A stretch of DNA of 64,000 nt from Acidobacteriaceae bacterium (GTDB lineage: Bacteria; Acidobacteriota; Terriglobia; Terriglobales; Acidobacteriaceae), in assembly GCA_027449965.1 (NCBI GenBank), contig DAIDKP010000002.1, positions 1 to 64,000 of the forward strand, in the 5' to 3' direction. Below are positions 1 through 8,130 of the stretch, in pieces. The notes beneath the pieces are model-generated. The model was not told the origin of the DNA and searched no databases. It worked only from the letters and a program-made list of their open reading frames with translations. The position numbers and the translations under genes were made by a program. Each line of letters opens with the position of its first letter. Position 1 is the first letter of the stretch.

Positions 1-1440
1 GTAGCGCGCGTACTCGAGGGTGGTCTGCTGGATTTTGTCATAGGCGTCGTCATTGGGCTTGTCTGCCGGCAGATTCTTTGCCTTTTCCACGTTGTAGCGC
101 TCTCCCGGCCGTGCATACCAGTGCTCGGCGATGCCGTCGAAGTTGCCCCAGCAATCCTTGAGGAAGCGTCCGGTCCAGTCGAAGTCGCTGCCATAAGCCC
201 CCGCCAGGTTGCCGACGTATTTGGTCCGCAGGGCACCGGGAACCTGTCCGTCCTCGAGCATCTCGCCGGAGGCAATCAGCGTGATGGAGGGGTCGACCTG
301 ACGCATGGCTTTGGCGAATTCATTGTGCTTGAGCATGAAGTACTTGAGGTCGGTGCGGCCGATCTGCCACTCTCCCCAGGGTTCGTTGCCGATGTTCCAG
401 TACCGGATGTGGTAGGGGGCAGGATGACCGTTCTTTGCCCGCAATGCTCCCATCGGAGTGGTTGCGGCACCGTTCATGTACTCGACTTCCTGGGCGGCGG
501 AGTGGGAGTCGCCCAGTCCGGCATTGACGCTGATGTACGGCACGACGTCGATGAGTTTGCAGAACTCGGCAAACTCATCCGGACCGATGTCGTTGGTCTG
601 CATCTGATTCCATGCGTAGTCCCAGTCGGAGGGTCGATGGTCGCGGTCGCCGATGGCGTCATACCAGGAGAAATTCGAGGTGTAGTTGCCGCCGAATCTC
701 CAGAAGCCGGAGTGGATCTGGCGCAGCAGGGCGATGGTATCGGGCCGGAAGCCGTCGATATTGTCGGCTGGCATCATGGAGACGGCACCAATATGGAAGC
801 TGCCCTTGCCGGTTCCGACAATCTGAAACGTAGCATCGCTGACACTGGCCGGGGCTGTGACATGAAAGGCATACCGGGCATAGGCAGGACCAAGCGCAGA
901 CACGGTGAGCAGCGTCCGGCTCTGCGATCCATTGCTCCAGGTGAGCACAATCCGGACCTTGCTCCCTGCGGTTCCGCGCAGCCAGATGTGGCCGGCGTAG
1001 GCTTTGCCCTGCACCAGCGCCAGGCCGGACTGCTGGATTCCGTGCGGCGTGGTGCCGTCGAGGGTGATCGCCGGACTCTGCTGGCCGACAAAGGGCTTGA
1101 CGGTATCCATGGCAATGGAAGCCAATGGCCCGACGGGATGCCAGTGGCGCATGGTCATGCCTGGGAATCCACGTCGCGCAGGAGCTGAGGTCTGATCCGC
1201 CGTAATGGGGAAATAGAATTTCCGGTCGTCGAGCATTTCGGCCCAGAGCGGACCGTACATCGTCTTGCCGATGTGTTCAATGAACATGCCGAAGACGTAA
1301 TCGGATACGGGAGTGGCTGGATGCGATGCGTCCAGAGTTGCCGCGATGGGTGCGGTGCTGATCTGCGCCGAAGCTACAGGTCCGGCAGCGAAGACTCCCA
1401 CACCAACGGCAAGAGCCAGCATTGCCATTCGAATATGCAT
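1..1440 (-). CDS. GH51 alpha-L-arabinofuranosidase, secreted (partial, C-terminus off window)
   Basis: The frame begins with ATG at 1440, preceded by GGAGG 11 nt upstream, and runs off the left edge, so about 480 N-terminal codons are visible. It starts with a signal peptide ending near ASAQ. The GH51 opening FGMFIEHIGKTMYG follows at about residue 50. A beta-sandwich region (about residues 70-230) then separates it from the barrel, as in the larger GH51 enzymes with an inserted CBM-like module. The acid/base Glu lies in GNEPWGEW (Glu353); the nucleophile is beyond the edge. The family removes alpha-L-arabinofuranosyl groups from arabinan or arabinoxylan. A second, shorter GH51 lies at 6381, so the two may differ in substrate. 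An inverted repeat and an AT palindrome lie upstream. Confidence 0.9.
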   Translation of the reverse strand, partial: MHIRMAMLALAVGVGVFAAGPVASAQISTAPIAATLDASHPATPVSDYVFGMFIEHIGKTMYGPLWAEMLDDRKFYFPITADQTSAPARRGFPGMTMRHWHPVGPLASIAMDTVKPFVGQQSPAITLDGTTPHGIQQSGLALVQGKAYAGHIWLRGTAGSKVRIVLTWSNGSQSRTLLTVSALGPAYARYAFHVTAPASVSDATFQIVGTGKGSFHIGAVSMMPADNIDGFRPDTIALLRQIHSGFWRFGGNYTSNFSWYDAIGDRDHRPSDWDYAWNQMQTNDIGPDEFAEFCKLIDVVPYISVNAGLGDSHSAAQEVEYMNGAATTPMGALRAKNGHPAPYHIRYWNIGNEPWGEWQIGRTDLKYFMLKHNEFAKAMRQVDPSITLIASGEMLEDGQVPGALRTKYVGNLAGAYGSDFDWTGRFLKDCWGNFDGIAEHWYARPGERYNVEKAKNLPADKPNDDAYDKIQQTTLEYARY

Positions 1441-1578
1441 AGAACGTTTTGCCTCCGATCTTTTCAAAACGAGGTTTCCGCGTCGCATCGCCGAAGAGAA
1501 CGATTCTGAGAACCTGGAAGCGGTTCACGAAACGAGGCGCCGGGTGGTTTCATTGCGGGTCCGGAAGTCAAGCTTCAG

Positions 1579-1606
1579 GACCACTCATCCTACAGAATGA
1601 GTGGTC
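1579..1606. promoter_or_regulatory. Perfect 10-bp inverted repeat, candidate operator
   Basis: GACCACTCAT (1579-1588) and ATGAGTGGTC (1597-1606) are exact reverse complements separated by 8 nt. The element lies about 140 nt upstream of the GH51 start at 1440. On the minus strand its edge overlaps a TTGACC that could serve as a -35 box. A repressor operator or a small hairpin are both possible. No T-tract follows, so a terminator is less likely. Confidence 0.4.
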
Positions 1607-1619
1607 AAAAGCACCAGCA

Positions 1620-1635
1620 AATAAATCAATTTATT
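1620..1635. promoter_or_regulatory. AT-rich palindrome, candidate LysR site A
   Basis: AATAAAT (1620-1626), CA, ATTTATT (1629-1635) form a near-perfect palindrome in an otherwise GC-rich region. On the minus strand it contains GATTTATT, the same 8-mer found upstream of the LysR gene (5245-5252) and of the second GH51 gene (6230-6237). It lies about 180 nt upstream of the first GH51 gene. Regulation by the nearby LysR protein is inference. Confidence 0.35.
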
Positions 1636-1839
1636 GAAGAGAGCAGCCATCCGGGCAAGGAAAGGAACGCAAGCAGAGATGACTGGACTGGTTCGGGAGA
1701 TCGAATTTGTCTGGCAAAGCAGGTGCGAGATGTCGAGCAGATGGGCGCGCCCTCGCCAAGGTTCCTTGTTTCGGACCGCTGCGGTTTGCCGGAGCAGTAG
1801 CGGCACTACGGAACCTGCGAGTGCGGCGTACGATCCGAG

Positions 1840-1869
1840 CCATGGGTGATTCAAACCATGGGTGATTCA
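1840..1869. repeat. Tandem 14-nt direct repeat
   Basis: CCATGGGTGATTCA occurs at 1840-1853 and again at 1856-1869, a 16-nt period. It lies in the noncoding stretch before the metallo-hydrolase gene. It could be a pair of same-orientation binding sites on successive helical faces or a simple slippage duplication. Confidence 0.5.
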
Positions 1870-2064
1870 TCAGTCCATACGCATAGCGCCAGATGGAAAC
1901 GCATAGCGGGATCGTCGGTCGATTTCAAGCCAGGCATCCTGCGCCTGTCTTTCGATGCAACTTGTTGCCCGTGGGCGCATCTTTACATACGGCATACCCT
2001 ATGCTTCAAGCCGGGCAGACAATGCTTACCAACAACTTCATCTTGAGGTTTCGGTTCTGCGCGG

Positions 2065-3090
2065 GTGTACAAAGACAGAGTAGTTCACTCCCAGAGGCCC
2101 ATGCGATATCCCGATTCCGATCACTGCCACAACGGAAGATTCTTCAACCCCGGCGTTGCTGCACATACGCTGAAAGACATGCTGCGCTGGCGGCGGACCA
2201 GCACGCCGGGTGCATGGCGCAGGACGATTCCAGCCACTCCTGGAGCGGCTCCGGCGGCTCGCGTGTCGGGAGGAGAGTTGGCCGTGACCTTTGTCGGCCA
2301 CTCGACTGTGTTGCTGCAAACCGAAGGGCTGAATATTCTGACCGACCCGATCTGGAGTGAGCGCTGCAGCCCGGTCTCCTGGGCCGGACCGCGTCGCCAT
2401 CGCATTCCCGGCATCCGCCTGGAAGAGTTGCCTAAGATCGATCTGATCTTACTCAGCCACAACCATTACGATCATTGCGATTTGCCCACGTTGCGTCATC
2501 TGGTCCAGCGAGATGCTCCCACCATTGCCTGCCCACTGGGTCTGGCACGGCTTTTGCGTAGGCTTGGCTTCGATCAAATCATGGAGCTTGATTGGGAGCA
2601 GACGGCATCCTTTGCGGCAGCCGAGCTACGCTGCGTGCGGGCACAGCACTTTGCCGCGCGCGGGCCTTTTGATCGTGATCGGACGCTGTGGTGCGGGTGG
2701 GCCGTCACACTGCCCTCCGGCACCCTCTACTTTGCCGGAGACTCCGGTTTCGGGTCGTTTTTCCAGGAGATTGCGCGGAAGCTCGGTCCCATCCGGCTGG
2801 CGTTGCTGCCCATTGGAGCCTATGAGCCGGAGTGGTTCATGGGCAGCGTTCACATGAGTCCGGCTCAGGCCGTCGCCGTCCATCGTATCTTGCAGCCTCA
2901 GGAGTCGATTGCCATTCATTACGGCACCTTTTCGCTGGCCGACGATGGAGAACTGGCCCCGGCGGAAGCGCTGCGCGAAGAGTTGCAGCGCAATCCTCCA
3001 CCCACGCCCTTTCGCATGATTCCCGAAGGAGAATGCTATCGGATCGCAGCGCCGCAGACCGTGCGTGCCGGAGAACCGGCATTGTCCTGA
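2065..3090 (+). CDS. Metallo-beta-lactamase-fold hydrolase, NAPE-PLD/UlaG-like
   Basis: The protein is about 340 residues from GTG 2065; an ATG at 2101 (MRYPDSDH) is an equally possible start. It carries the MBL fold signature FVGHSTVLLQ, then LTDPIW, and the metal-binding motif SHNHYDH (about residues 131-137, the HxHxDH of the family). AGDSGFG and a late HYGTF supply the remaining metal ligands. The YPDSDH...FFNP opening and overall length resemble bacterial relatives of N-acyl-phosphatidylethanolamine phospholipase D. There is no clear signal peptide, so it is probably cytoplasmic or membrane-associated. Its substrate is unknown, and its link with the sugar locus is only positional. Confidence 0.8.
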   Translation: MYKDRVVHSQRPMRYPDSDHCHNGRFFNPGVAAHTLKDMLRWRRTSTPGAWRRTIPATPGAAPAARVSGGELAVTFVGHSTVLLQTEGLNILTDPIWSERCSPVSWAGPRRHRIPGIRLEELPKIDLILLSHNHYDHCDLPTLRHLVQRDAPTIACPLGLARLLRRLGFDQIMELDWEQTASFAAAELRCVRAQHFAARGPFDRDRTLWCGWAVTLPSGTLYFAGDSGFGSFFQEIARKLGPIRLALLPIGAYEPEWFMGSVHMSPAQAVAVHRILQPQESIAIHYGTFSLADDGELAPAEALREELQRNPPPTPFRMIPEGECYRIAAPQTVRAGEPALS

Positions 3091-3253
3091 CGAGCGCGGC
3101 GGCGATACTTTTCTATGGATCGATTTCCGCGGAAGTTTTTTCGAAACGGATCTCTGTGGGCGTAGCATGTGGGGAAGGCTGCCGGAGCATGTCGGATTTG
3201 GCATGTCGGCGAGTATATCGGCAAAGAGCCAAAACCAAAGGGGTGGGGTCAGA

Positions 3254-5227
3254 ATGAACTTTGCGAATCGAGCCTTGGCGGTGGGAGTATTCGCTATGCT
3301 GAACATGGCGGCTGCCGCTCAGAAGACGCAGTATACCAATGACCGGAATGACCACTACGAGCCGCCCAAGGCGCAACAGGATTACACCAAGCGCGTCGAG
3401 ATGGTTCCGATGCGCGATGGAGTCAAGCTTTACACCGTCATCTGGATTCCTCGTGGTGCCCACGCCGCGCCGATTGTGCTCACGCGGACGCCCTATGATG
3501 CGGCGCACCGCATCGGTACGCCCAATGCCAGCCATCTGATCGACGCGCTGCCGCTCTCGGATCGGGATTTTGTGAGCGCCGGCTACATCCGCGTCTACCA
3601 GGATGTGCGCGGCAAGTACGGCTCGGAGGGTGCTTATCTGATGACACCGCCTCCGCTTGGCTCCGGCTACAACAACAGCGGCGCGGATGACACCACGGAT
3701 GGCTGGGACACGATTGACTGGCTGGTGAAGCACGTGCCGGAGTCCAACGGGCGCGTGGGCATGATTGGCAGTTCCTATGAGGGATTCACCGTGGTTATGG
3801 CGCTGCTGCATCCGCATCCAGCGCTGAAAGTGGCCGCTCCGGAAAGCCCGATGGTGGATGGCTGGATGGGTGATGACTGGTTTCACTACGGAGCCTTTCG
3901 CCAGCCCAATATCGACTATGTGCTCATGCAGACCTCGCGACGCGGCAATGGCGTGATGGTGCCGCATCCGGGCGATGACTACACCAACTTCCTGGAGGCT
4001 GGATCGGCTGGCAACTTTGCTCGCGCTCGCAACATGGACGAGCTTCCTTTCTGGAAAGACATTGAAGATCATCCAGCCTATGACGGCTTCTGGCAGGCTC
4101 AAGCATTGGACAAGCGAATTGCGAAGACGCAATTGACCGTGCCTACGATGTGGGAGCAGGGCGAGTGGGATCAGGAGGATATGTACGGGGCAAACCACAG
4201 CTATCGCGCGTGGGAGCCGCAGGATACAACGAATACCAGGAACTTTCTGGTGATCGGGCCTTGGTTTCACTCGCAGATCAACCGTCAAGGCCGCGCCATT
4301 GGACCGTTCGTTTGGGCCACCGATACTGCCGAGCAGTGGCGACGCGATGTGCTGCTCCCGTTCTTCAGCCAGTATCTGAAGCCAGGCTCGCCGAAGGCGG
4401 ATACGCCGCCGGTCTGGATCTATGACACGGGCGCGGACCGCTGGGACACCTATGCGAAGTGGCCGCAGAGCTGCGACTCCGGCTGCGCCAGCCAGGCCAG
4501 ACCGCTGTATCTGGCGGCAGGCGGCAAGCTCTCCTTCGATGCGCCGGAGAGCACTTCCAGCCCTTACGACGAGTACATCTCCGATCCGGGCAAACCGGTG
4601 CCATATCGACCCCGTCCCGTGGTGGGCGAGGGCAGCGGCTGGCGTACATGGCTGCTGACGGATCAGCGCTTTGTCGATGGACGAACAGATGTGCTGACCT
4701 ATGAAACCGCTCCCTTGACCAAAGCGACGAAGCTGGCCGGCGAACCAATCGTGCATCTGATGGCCTCCACAAGTGGCACGGATTCGGACTGGGTGGTCAA
4801 GCTGATTGATGTCTATCCCAACACTCAGCCGCCACGCGACGATGGCGCAGGAACGTTTCCGGGCACTCTGGGCGAGCAGCCGGACATGAACGGCTACGAG
4901 ATGCCGATCGGAATCGATATCTTTCGTGGACGCTATCGCACCAGCTTTGAGCATCCTCAGGCGATTGCCTCCAATCAGCCCCTGGAGTACACCTTTGCCC
5001 TGCCTAACGTGGATCACACCTTCCAGCCCGGACACCGGATCATGGTGCAGGTGCAATCCACGCTTTTCCCACTGTATGATCGCAATCCGCAGAGTTTTGT
5101 GCCCAATCTTTTCTATGCCAGGCCACAGGACTTTCACCCAGCCACCCAGCGCATCTGGCACGAGCCGGGTAAGGCCAGCTATCTCTCACTGCCTATCGTG
5201 AGTGGAGGCAATGTGTCGCAGCCCTGA
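3254..5227 (+). CDS. Secreted CocE/NonD-family (S15) acyl hydrolase
   Basis: A 657-residue protein starting at ATG 3254 after a purine-rich GGGGTGGGG; the frame is open further upstream, but this start gives a clean signal peptide ending near AAAAQ. The catalytic serine sits in GSSYEG (Ser174). A likely Asp lies in GEWDQEDMYG and the His in IGPWFHSQ, the triad arrangement of alpha-amino-acid ester hydrolases, cocaine esterase and glutaryl-ACA acylase. The C-terminal third is the beta-jellyroll of the X-Pro dipeptidyl peptidase family. Such enzymes hydrolyse esters or amides; the real substrate is unknown. It stands between the metallo-hydrolase and the LysR gene, transcribed in the same direction. 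Confidence 0.88.
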   Translation: MNFANRALAVGVFAMLNMAAAAQKTQYTNDRNDHYEPPKAQQDYTKRVEMVPMRDGVKLYTVIWIPRGAHAAPIVLTRTPYDAAHRIGTPNASHLIDALPLSDRDFVSAGYIRVYQDVRGKYGSEGAYLMTPPPLGSGYNNSGADDTTDGWDTIDWLVKHVPESNGRVGMIGSSYEGFTVVMALLHPHPALKVAAPESPMVDGWMGDDWFHYGAFRQPNIDYVLMQTSRRGNGVMVPHPGDDYTNFLEAGSAGNFARARNMDELPFWKDIEDHPAYDGFWQAQALDKRIAKTQLTVPTMWEQGEWDQEDMYGANHSYRAWEPQDTTNTRNFLVIGPWFHSQINRQGRAIGPFVWATDTAEQWRRDVLLPFFSQYLKPGSPKADTPPVWIYDTGADRWDTYAKWPQSCDSGCASQARPLYLAAGGKLSFDAPESTSSPYDEYISDPGKPVPYRPRPVVGEGSGWRTWLLTDQRFVDGRTDVLTYETAPLTKATKLAGEPIVHLMASTSGTDSDWVVKLIDVYPNTQPPRDDGAGTFPGTLGEQPDMNGYEMPIGIDIFRGRYRTSFEHPQAIASNQPLEYTFALPNVDHTFQPGHRIMVQVQSTLFPLYDRNPQSFVPNLFYARPQDFHPATQRIWHEPGKASYLSLPIVSGGNVSQP

Positions 5228-5240
5228 TACTCCGCGCGGA

Positions 5241-5257
5241 CATCGATTTATTCGATG
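5241..5257. promoter_or_regulatory. Inverted repeat before lysR, candidate LysR site B
   Basis: CATCGA (5241-5246), TTTAT, TCGATG (5252-5257) is a perfect 6-bp inverted repeat with a 5-nt centre, just upstream of the LysR start. It includes the shared GATTTATT 8-mer. LysR-type regulators commonly bind interrupted palindromes and repress their own gene, which fits this position. Function is inferred. Confidence 0.4.
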
Positions 5258-5269
5258 TATCTTGAAGCC

Positions 5270-6157
5270 ATGAACACAACCTTGGATGCCTGGGAGATTC
5301 TTCAAGCCGTGGTGCAGTCAGGAGGATTTGCGCCCGCTGCCAAGAAGCTGAATCGGTCCCAATCGACGATCAGTTATGCCATTGGACGCCTGCAGGAACA
5401 ACTGGGAGTGCAGCTTTTTGAAATTCGCGGGCGAAAAGCACAGCTTACCGAAGCAGGCAGAGTGCTTCTGGCGGATGTAGAACCTCATTTGGCCGGATTT
5501 CATGAGTTGGAACAGCGTGCCAGTCTGATAGCAAGAGGCGGCAGTTCAGATCTTTGTCTTTCCGTGGACAGCATCTTTCCCGACGATCGTCTGTTTGCGG
5601 CATTGTCAGCTTTTTCCCAAAGTTTTCCGCAGGTTCGGCTGCGATTGCGTCAGGGAACTTTCCTCTCTGCCGAGACCGAGTTTTCCCTTCACAATGCGCA
5701 AATCTGCATCACGGGCCTTGTATCCCGCGAGCCGTTGATGAAGCCCATCGTTGTGATTGGAATGATTGCTGTGGTGCGACGCGATCATCCACTGCTTTCG
5801 ATCCAACGCAGGCTCACAAACTCTGACCTCCTGCAGCACATGCAGGTCGCCATCGAAAGCTCGGCATCCGGCAGTCTGAAACAGCAGCCACGATTTGCAG
5901 CTCAGCGCATCCTGCCAGTCAGCACGATTGAATCTGCCGTTGCAGCGGTTCGCAGCGGTCTTTGCTTTGGCTGGCTGCCTCGATATCGCATCCAGACGGA
6001 ACTGGATCGTGGAGATTTTGTTGCTTTGCCCATTACCGCAGGAAAGATGCGCGAAGTACGCTTGAATCTGGTTACGCGGGAACTTGGAGCGAACAACACC
6101 GCGGCACACGCGCTGGCCCATCTGCTGGGAGTCAGCCGCGATCCGGAAATCCTGTAA
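5270..6157 (+). CDS. LysR-family transcriptional regulator
   Basis: A 295-residue protein starting at ATG 5270, with an in-frame ATG at 5255 as alternative. The N-terminal winged helix-turn-helix shows the typical pattern GGFAPAAKKLNRSQSTIS followed by LQEQLGVQLFE (residues about 20-55). A linker helix and a periplasmic-binding-protein-like effector domain complete the protein. It lies between carbohydrate-related genes and is preceded by a palindrome that recurs upstream of both GH51 genes, so it is the best candidate for a local regulator. The effector could be a sugar or an aromatic acid; the sequence does not say. Confidence 0.92.
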   Translation: MNTTLDAWEILQAVVQSGGFAPAAKKLNRSQSTISYAIGRLQEQLGVQLFEIRGRKAQLTEAGRVLLADVEPHLAGFHELEQRASLIARGGSSDLCLSVDSIFPDDRLFAALSAFSQSFPQVRLRLRQGTFLSAETEFSLHNAQICITGLVSREPLMKPIVVIGMIAVVRRDHPLLSIQRRLTNSDLLQHMQVAIESSASGSLKQQPRFAAQRILPVSTIESAVAAVRSGLCFGWLPRYRIQTELDRGDFVALPITAGKMREVRLNLVTRELGANNTAAHALAHLLGVSRDPEIL

Positions 6158-6210
6158 GAGCGCGGTGAACTTCGCCATCTGCACCCAGAATGGTCGACAA
6201 ATCATCGGAA

Positions 6211-6237
6211 AAATCGATCTTTATAAAGCGATTTATT
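6211..6237. promoter_or_regulatory. Nested palindrome before GH51, candidate LysR site C
   Basis: AAATCG (6211-6216) and CGATTT (6229-6234) flank the perfect 10-bp palindrome CTTTATAAAG (6219-6228). The right arm continues into GATTTATT (6230-6237), shared with sites A and B. It follows the lysR stop by about 50 nt and precedes the GH51 gene by about 145 nt. An operator is likelier than a terminator because there is no T-run and the same word recurs at other promoters. Confidence 0.4.
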
Positions 6238-6380
6238 CCACTTGACGCGTCTTGCCTTCCCTATGTAGCGTCAACTGGTTCCAAGAGTGAACAGCAAGTT
6301 TGATTCGTAACGCGCAGACTGGAAGAGTCGTTTCCTCGCTCGATCGCCAGGCTCGCTGTTCGCGCTTATCGGAGAGATGA

Positions 6381-7958
6381 ATGAAGTCCCTGTCTGTGCT
6401 GAGTCTCTGCTTACTGTGTGCCATGCTGCCGTCACAGGCGCAGACGCCTGAGGATGTTCATCTGTCGGTCGATGCGTCAAAGAGCGGCGCAACCATCTCC
6501 CGCAATCTATTTGGCCAGTTTGCGGAAAATCTTGGTCATGGCCTCTATGAGGGTATCTGGGTTGGGCCGGACTCTTCGATTCCGAATACCCGAGGCATTC
6601 GCAATGATGTGGTCGCTGCGCTGCGCGATTTGAAGGTGCCGAATGTTCGCTGGCCAGGCGGGTGTTTTGCCGATCAGTATCACTGGCGCAACGGGGTTGG
6701 CCCACGCGAAAAGCGACCCGCGACGGTGAATTCAGCCTGGGGCGATGTGATCGATACGAACGCTTTTGGCACGGACGAGTTTATGGATTTCATCCAGCAG
6801 ATTGGCAGCACGCCGTATGTGTCCGTCAACCTTGGCTCGGGCACAGTGGAAGAAGCCGCGCAGTGGGTGGAGTACATGACCGCTGACGCGCCGACAGCGC
6901 TGGCCAAAGAACGTGAGGCCAATGGTCATCCCAATCCGTACCAGGTCGGTTTTCTGGGCCTTGGCAACGAGAGTTGGGACTGTGGTGGCGCGATGACGCC
7001 GGAGTATTACGTGAGCTTGATGAAGGTTTACAGCCGCTTTGTGGTCAACATGAATCCTGCGCAGCGCGGCAAGGACGCGATGCTGAAGATCGCGGTTGGC
7101 CCCGGCACGCCCAACACCGCGTGGACCGACGCCGTGATGCGGGCGTGGAAACAACATACGTGGTCGTGGGATATCAATGGGCTGTCGGTGCACTGGTACA
7201 CGACGCCCGGCGGTTGGCCAGTTTCCATGCCTTCGTCGAATTTCAGCGTGGACGATTATGCCAAGACACTGAAGACCACGCTCTTCATGGACGAGTTTCT
7301 GCGCAAGCAGGAGGCTGTGATGGACAAGTACGATCCGGAGAAGAAAGTTGCCCTCGTTGTCGACGAATGGGGCGGATGGTACAAGCCGTTACCAGGCTCG
7401 AATCCTGCATTTCTGGTGCAGCAAAACAGCATCCGAGACGCCATCCTCGCTTCGCTGAATCTGAATATCTTTGCGCGTCACGCGGATCGAGTTCGCATGG
7501 CAAACATTGCTCAGATGATCAATGTGCTGCAGGCGATGATTCTGACCGACAAGGAAAAGATGGTGTTGACGCCGACCTACTATCTTTTCAAGATGTATGT
7601 GCCTTTTCAGGACTCGACGTTTGTTCCCGTCACCTTCGATGCGGGGACATATACCCAAGGCAGCGTGACTCTGCCTCGAATCGACTCGATTGCCGCAAAG
7701 ACAAAGGATGGAAAGCTGATGCTGGAGATCACGAATCTCGATGCTGCCCACCCGGCTGATGTGAATGTGGATGTTGCAGGTATGGTTGCAACATCAGCGC
7801 AGGCGCAAACCTTGACCGGAGCAGCCGTCGACAGCGTCAACACCTTTGCCTCGCCCGATTCGGTTGCGCCAAAGCCTGTTGGTGTAAAGCTGGAAGGCGG
7901 AAAACTCTCGCTCACGGTAGCACCGCGATCGGTGACAGTGATTGCAATGAAGCCATAA
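6381..7958 (+). CDS. GH51 alpha-L-arabinofuranosidase, secreted
   Basis: A 525-residue protein, typical in length for the compact GH51 class, with a signal peptide cleaved near PSQAQ. The catalytic barrel starts at LFGQFAENLG and contains RWPGGCFAD. The acid/base Glu is in GNESWDCGG (about residue 196) and the nucleophile in VVDEWGGWY (about residue 328). A C-terminal beta-sandwich ends the protein. It should release arabinose from short arabino-oligosaccharides or decorated xylan, here outside the cytoplasm, whereas many relatives of this size are intracellular. It lies between lysR and a secreted esterase, with candidate operator C upstream. Confidence 0.95.
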   Translation: MKSLSVLSLCLLCAMLPSQAQTPEDVHLSVDASKSGATISRNLFGQFAENLGHGLYEGIWVGPDSSIPNTRGIRNDVVAALRDLKVPNVRWPGGCFADQYHWRNGVGPREKRPATVNSAWGDVIDTNAFGTDEFMDFIQQIGSTPYVSVNLGSGTVEEAAQWVEYMTADAPTALAKEREANGHPNPYQVGFLGLGNESWDCGGAMTPEYYVSLMKVYSRFVVNMNPAQRGKDAMLKIAVGPGTPNTAWTDAVMRAWKQHTWSWDINGLSVHWYTTPGGWPVSMPSSNFSVDDYAKTLKTTLFMDEFLRKQEAVMDKYDPEKKVALVVDEWGGWYKPLPGSNPAFLVQQNSIRDAILASLNLNIFARHADRVRMANIAQMINVLQAMILTDKEKMVLTPTYYLFKMYVPFQDSTFVPVTFDAGTYTQGSVTLPRIDSIAAKTKDGKLMLEITNLDAAHPADVNVDVAGMVATSAQAQTLTGAAVDSVNTFASPDSVAPKPVGVKLEGGKLSLTVAPRSVTVIAMKP

Positions 7959-8130
7959 GGCAAGCGTAGCCAGGGGCCGTGAAAGCTGTGGCGGCGTGAT
8001 CCCAATGGAGCAGCTTCTGGAGCATGGTGACGACATTGTGAAGAGCGGTCTGTCGTCGGAGGTGCTTGTCGATCGCAGGTTCTTCTGTCCAATACAATCG
8101 CCCAATCGTTTTCCCTGGAGGATGAAAGTG

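Larger units (their letters stand above)
1441..2064. other. Intergenic region between divergent GH51 and MBL-hydrolase genes
   Basis: No convincing gene is visible here: short open frames on both strands lack ribosome sites and protein-like composition. The region holds three palindromes or repeats described separately (1579-1606, 1620-1635, 1840-1869). It is the promoter region for the leftward GH51 gene and the rightward metallo-hydrolase. No strong -35/-10 pair could be fixed by eye. Confidence 0.5.

Noticed and set aside
3113..5161. Long open frame of 682 codons on the minus strand opposite the CocE-type gene
   Set aside because: It lies wholly antisense to a gene with clear motifs, is Arg/His/Gly-rich without domain pattern, and arises from GC-biased third codon positions.
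6242..6267. TTGACG followed by TATGTA as a promoter for the second GH51 gene
   Set aside because: The spacer is about 14 nt, too short for a standard sigma-70 promoter.
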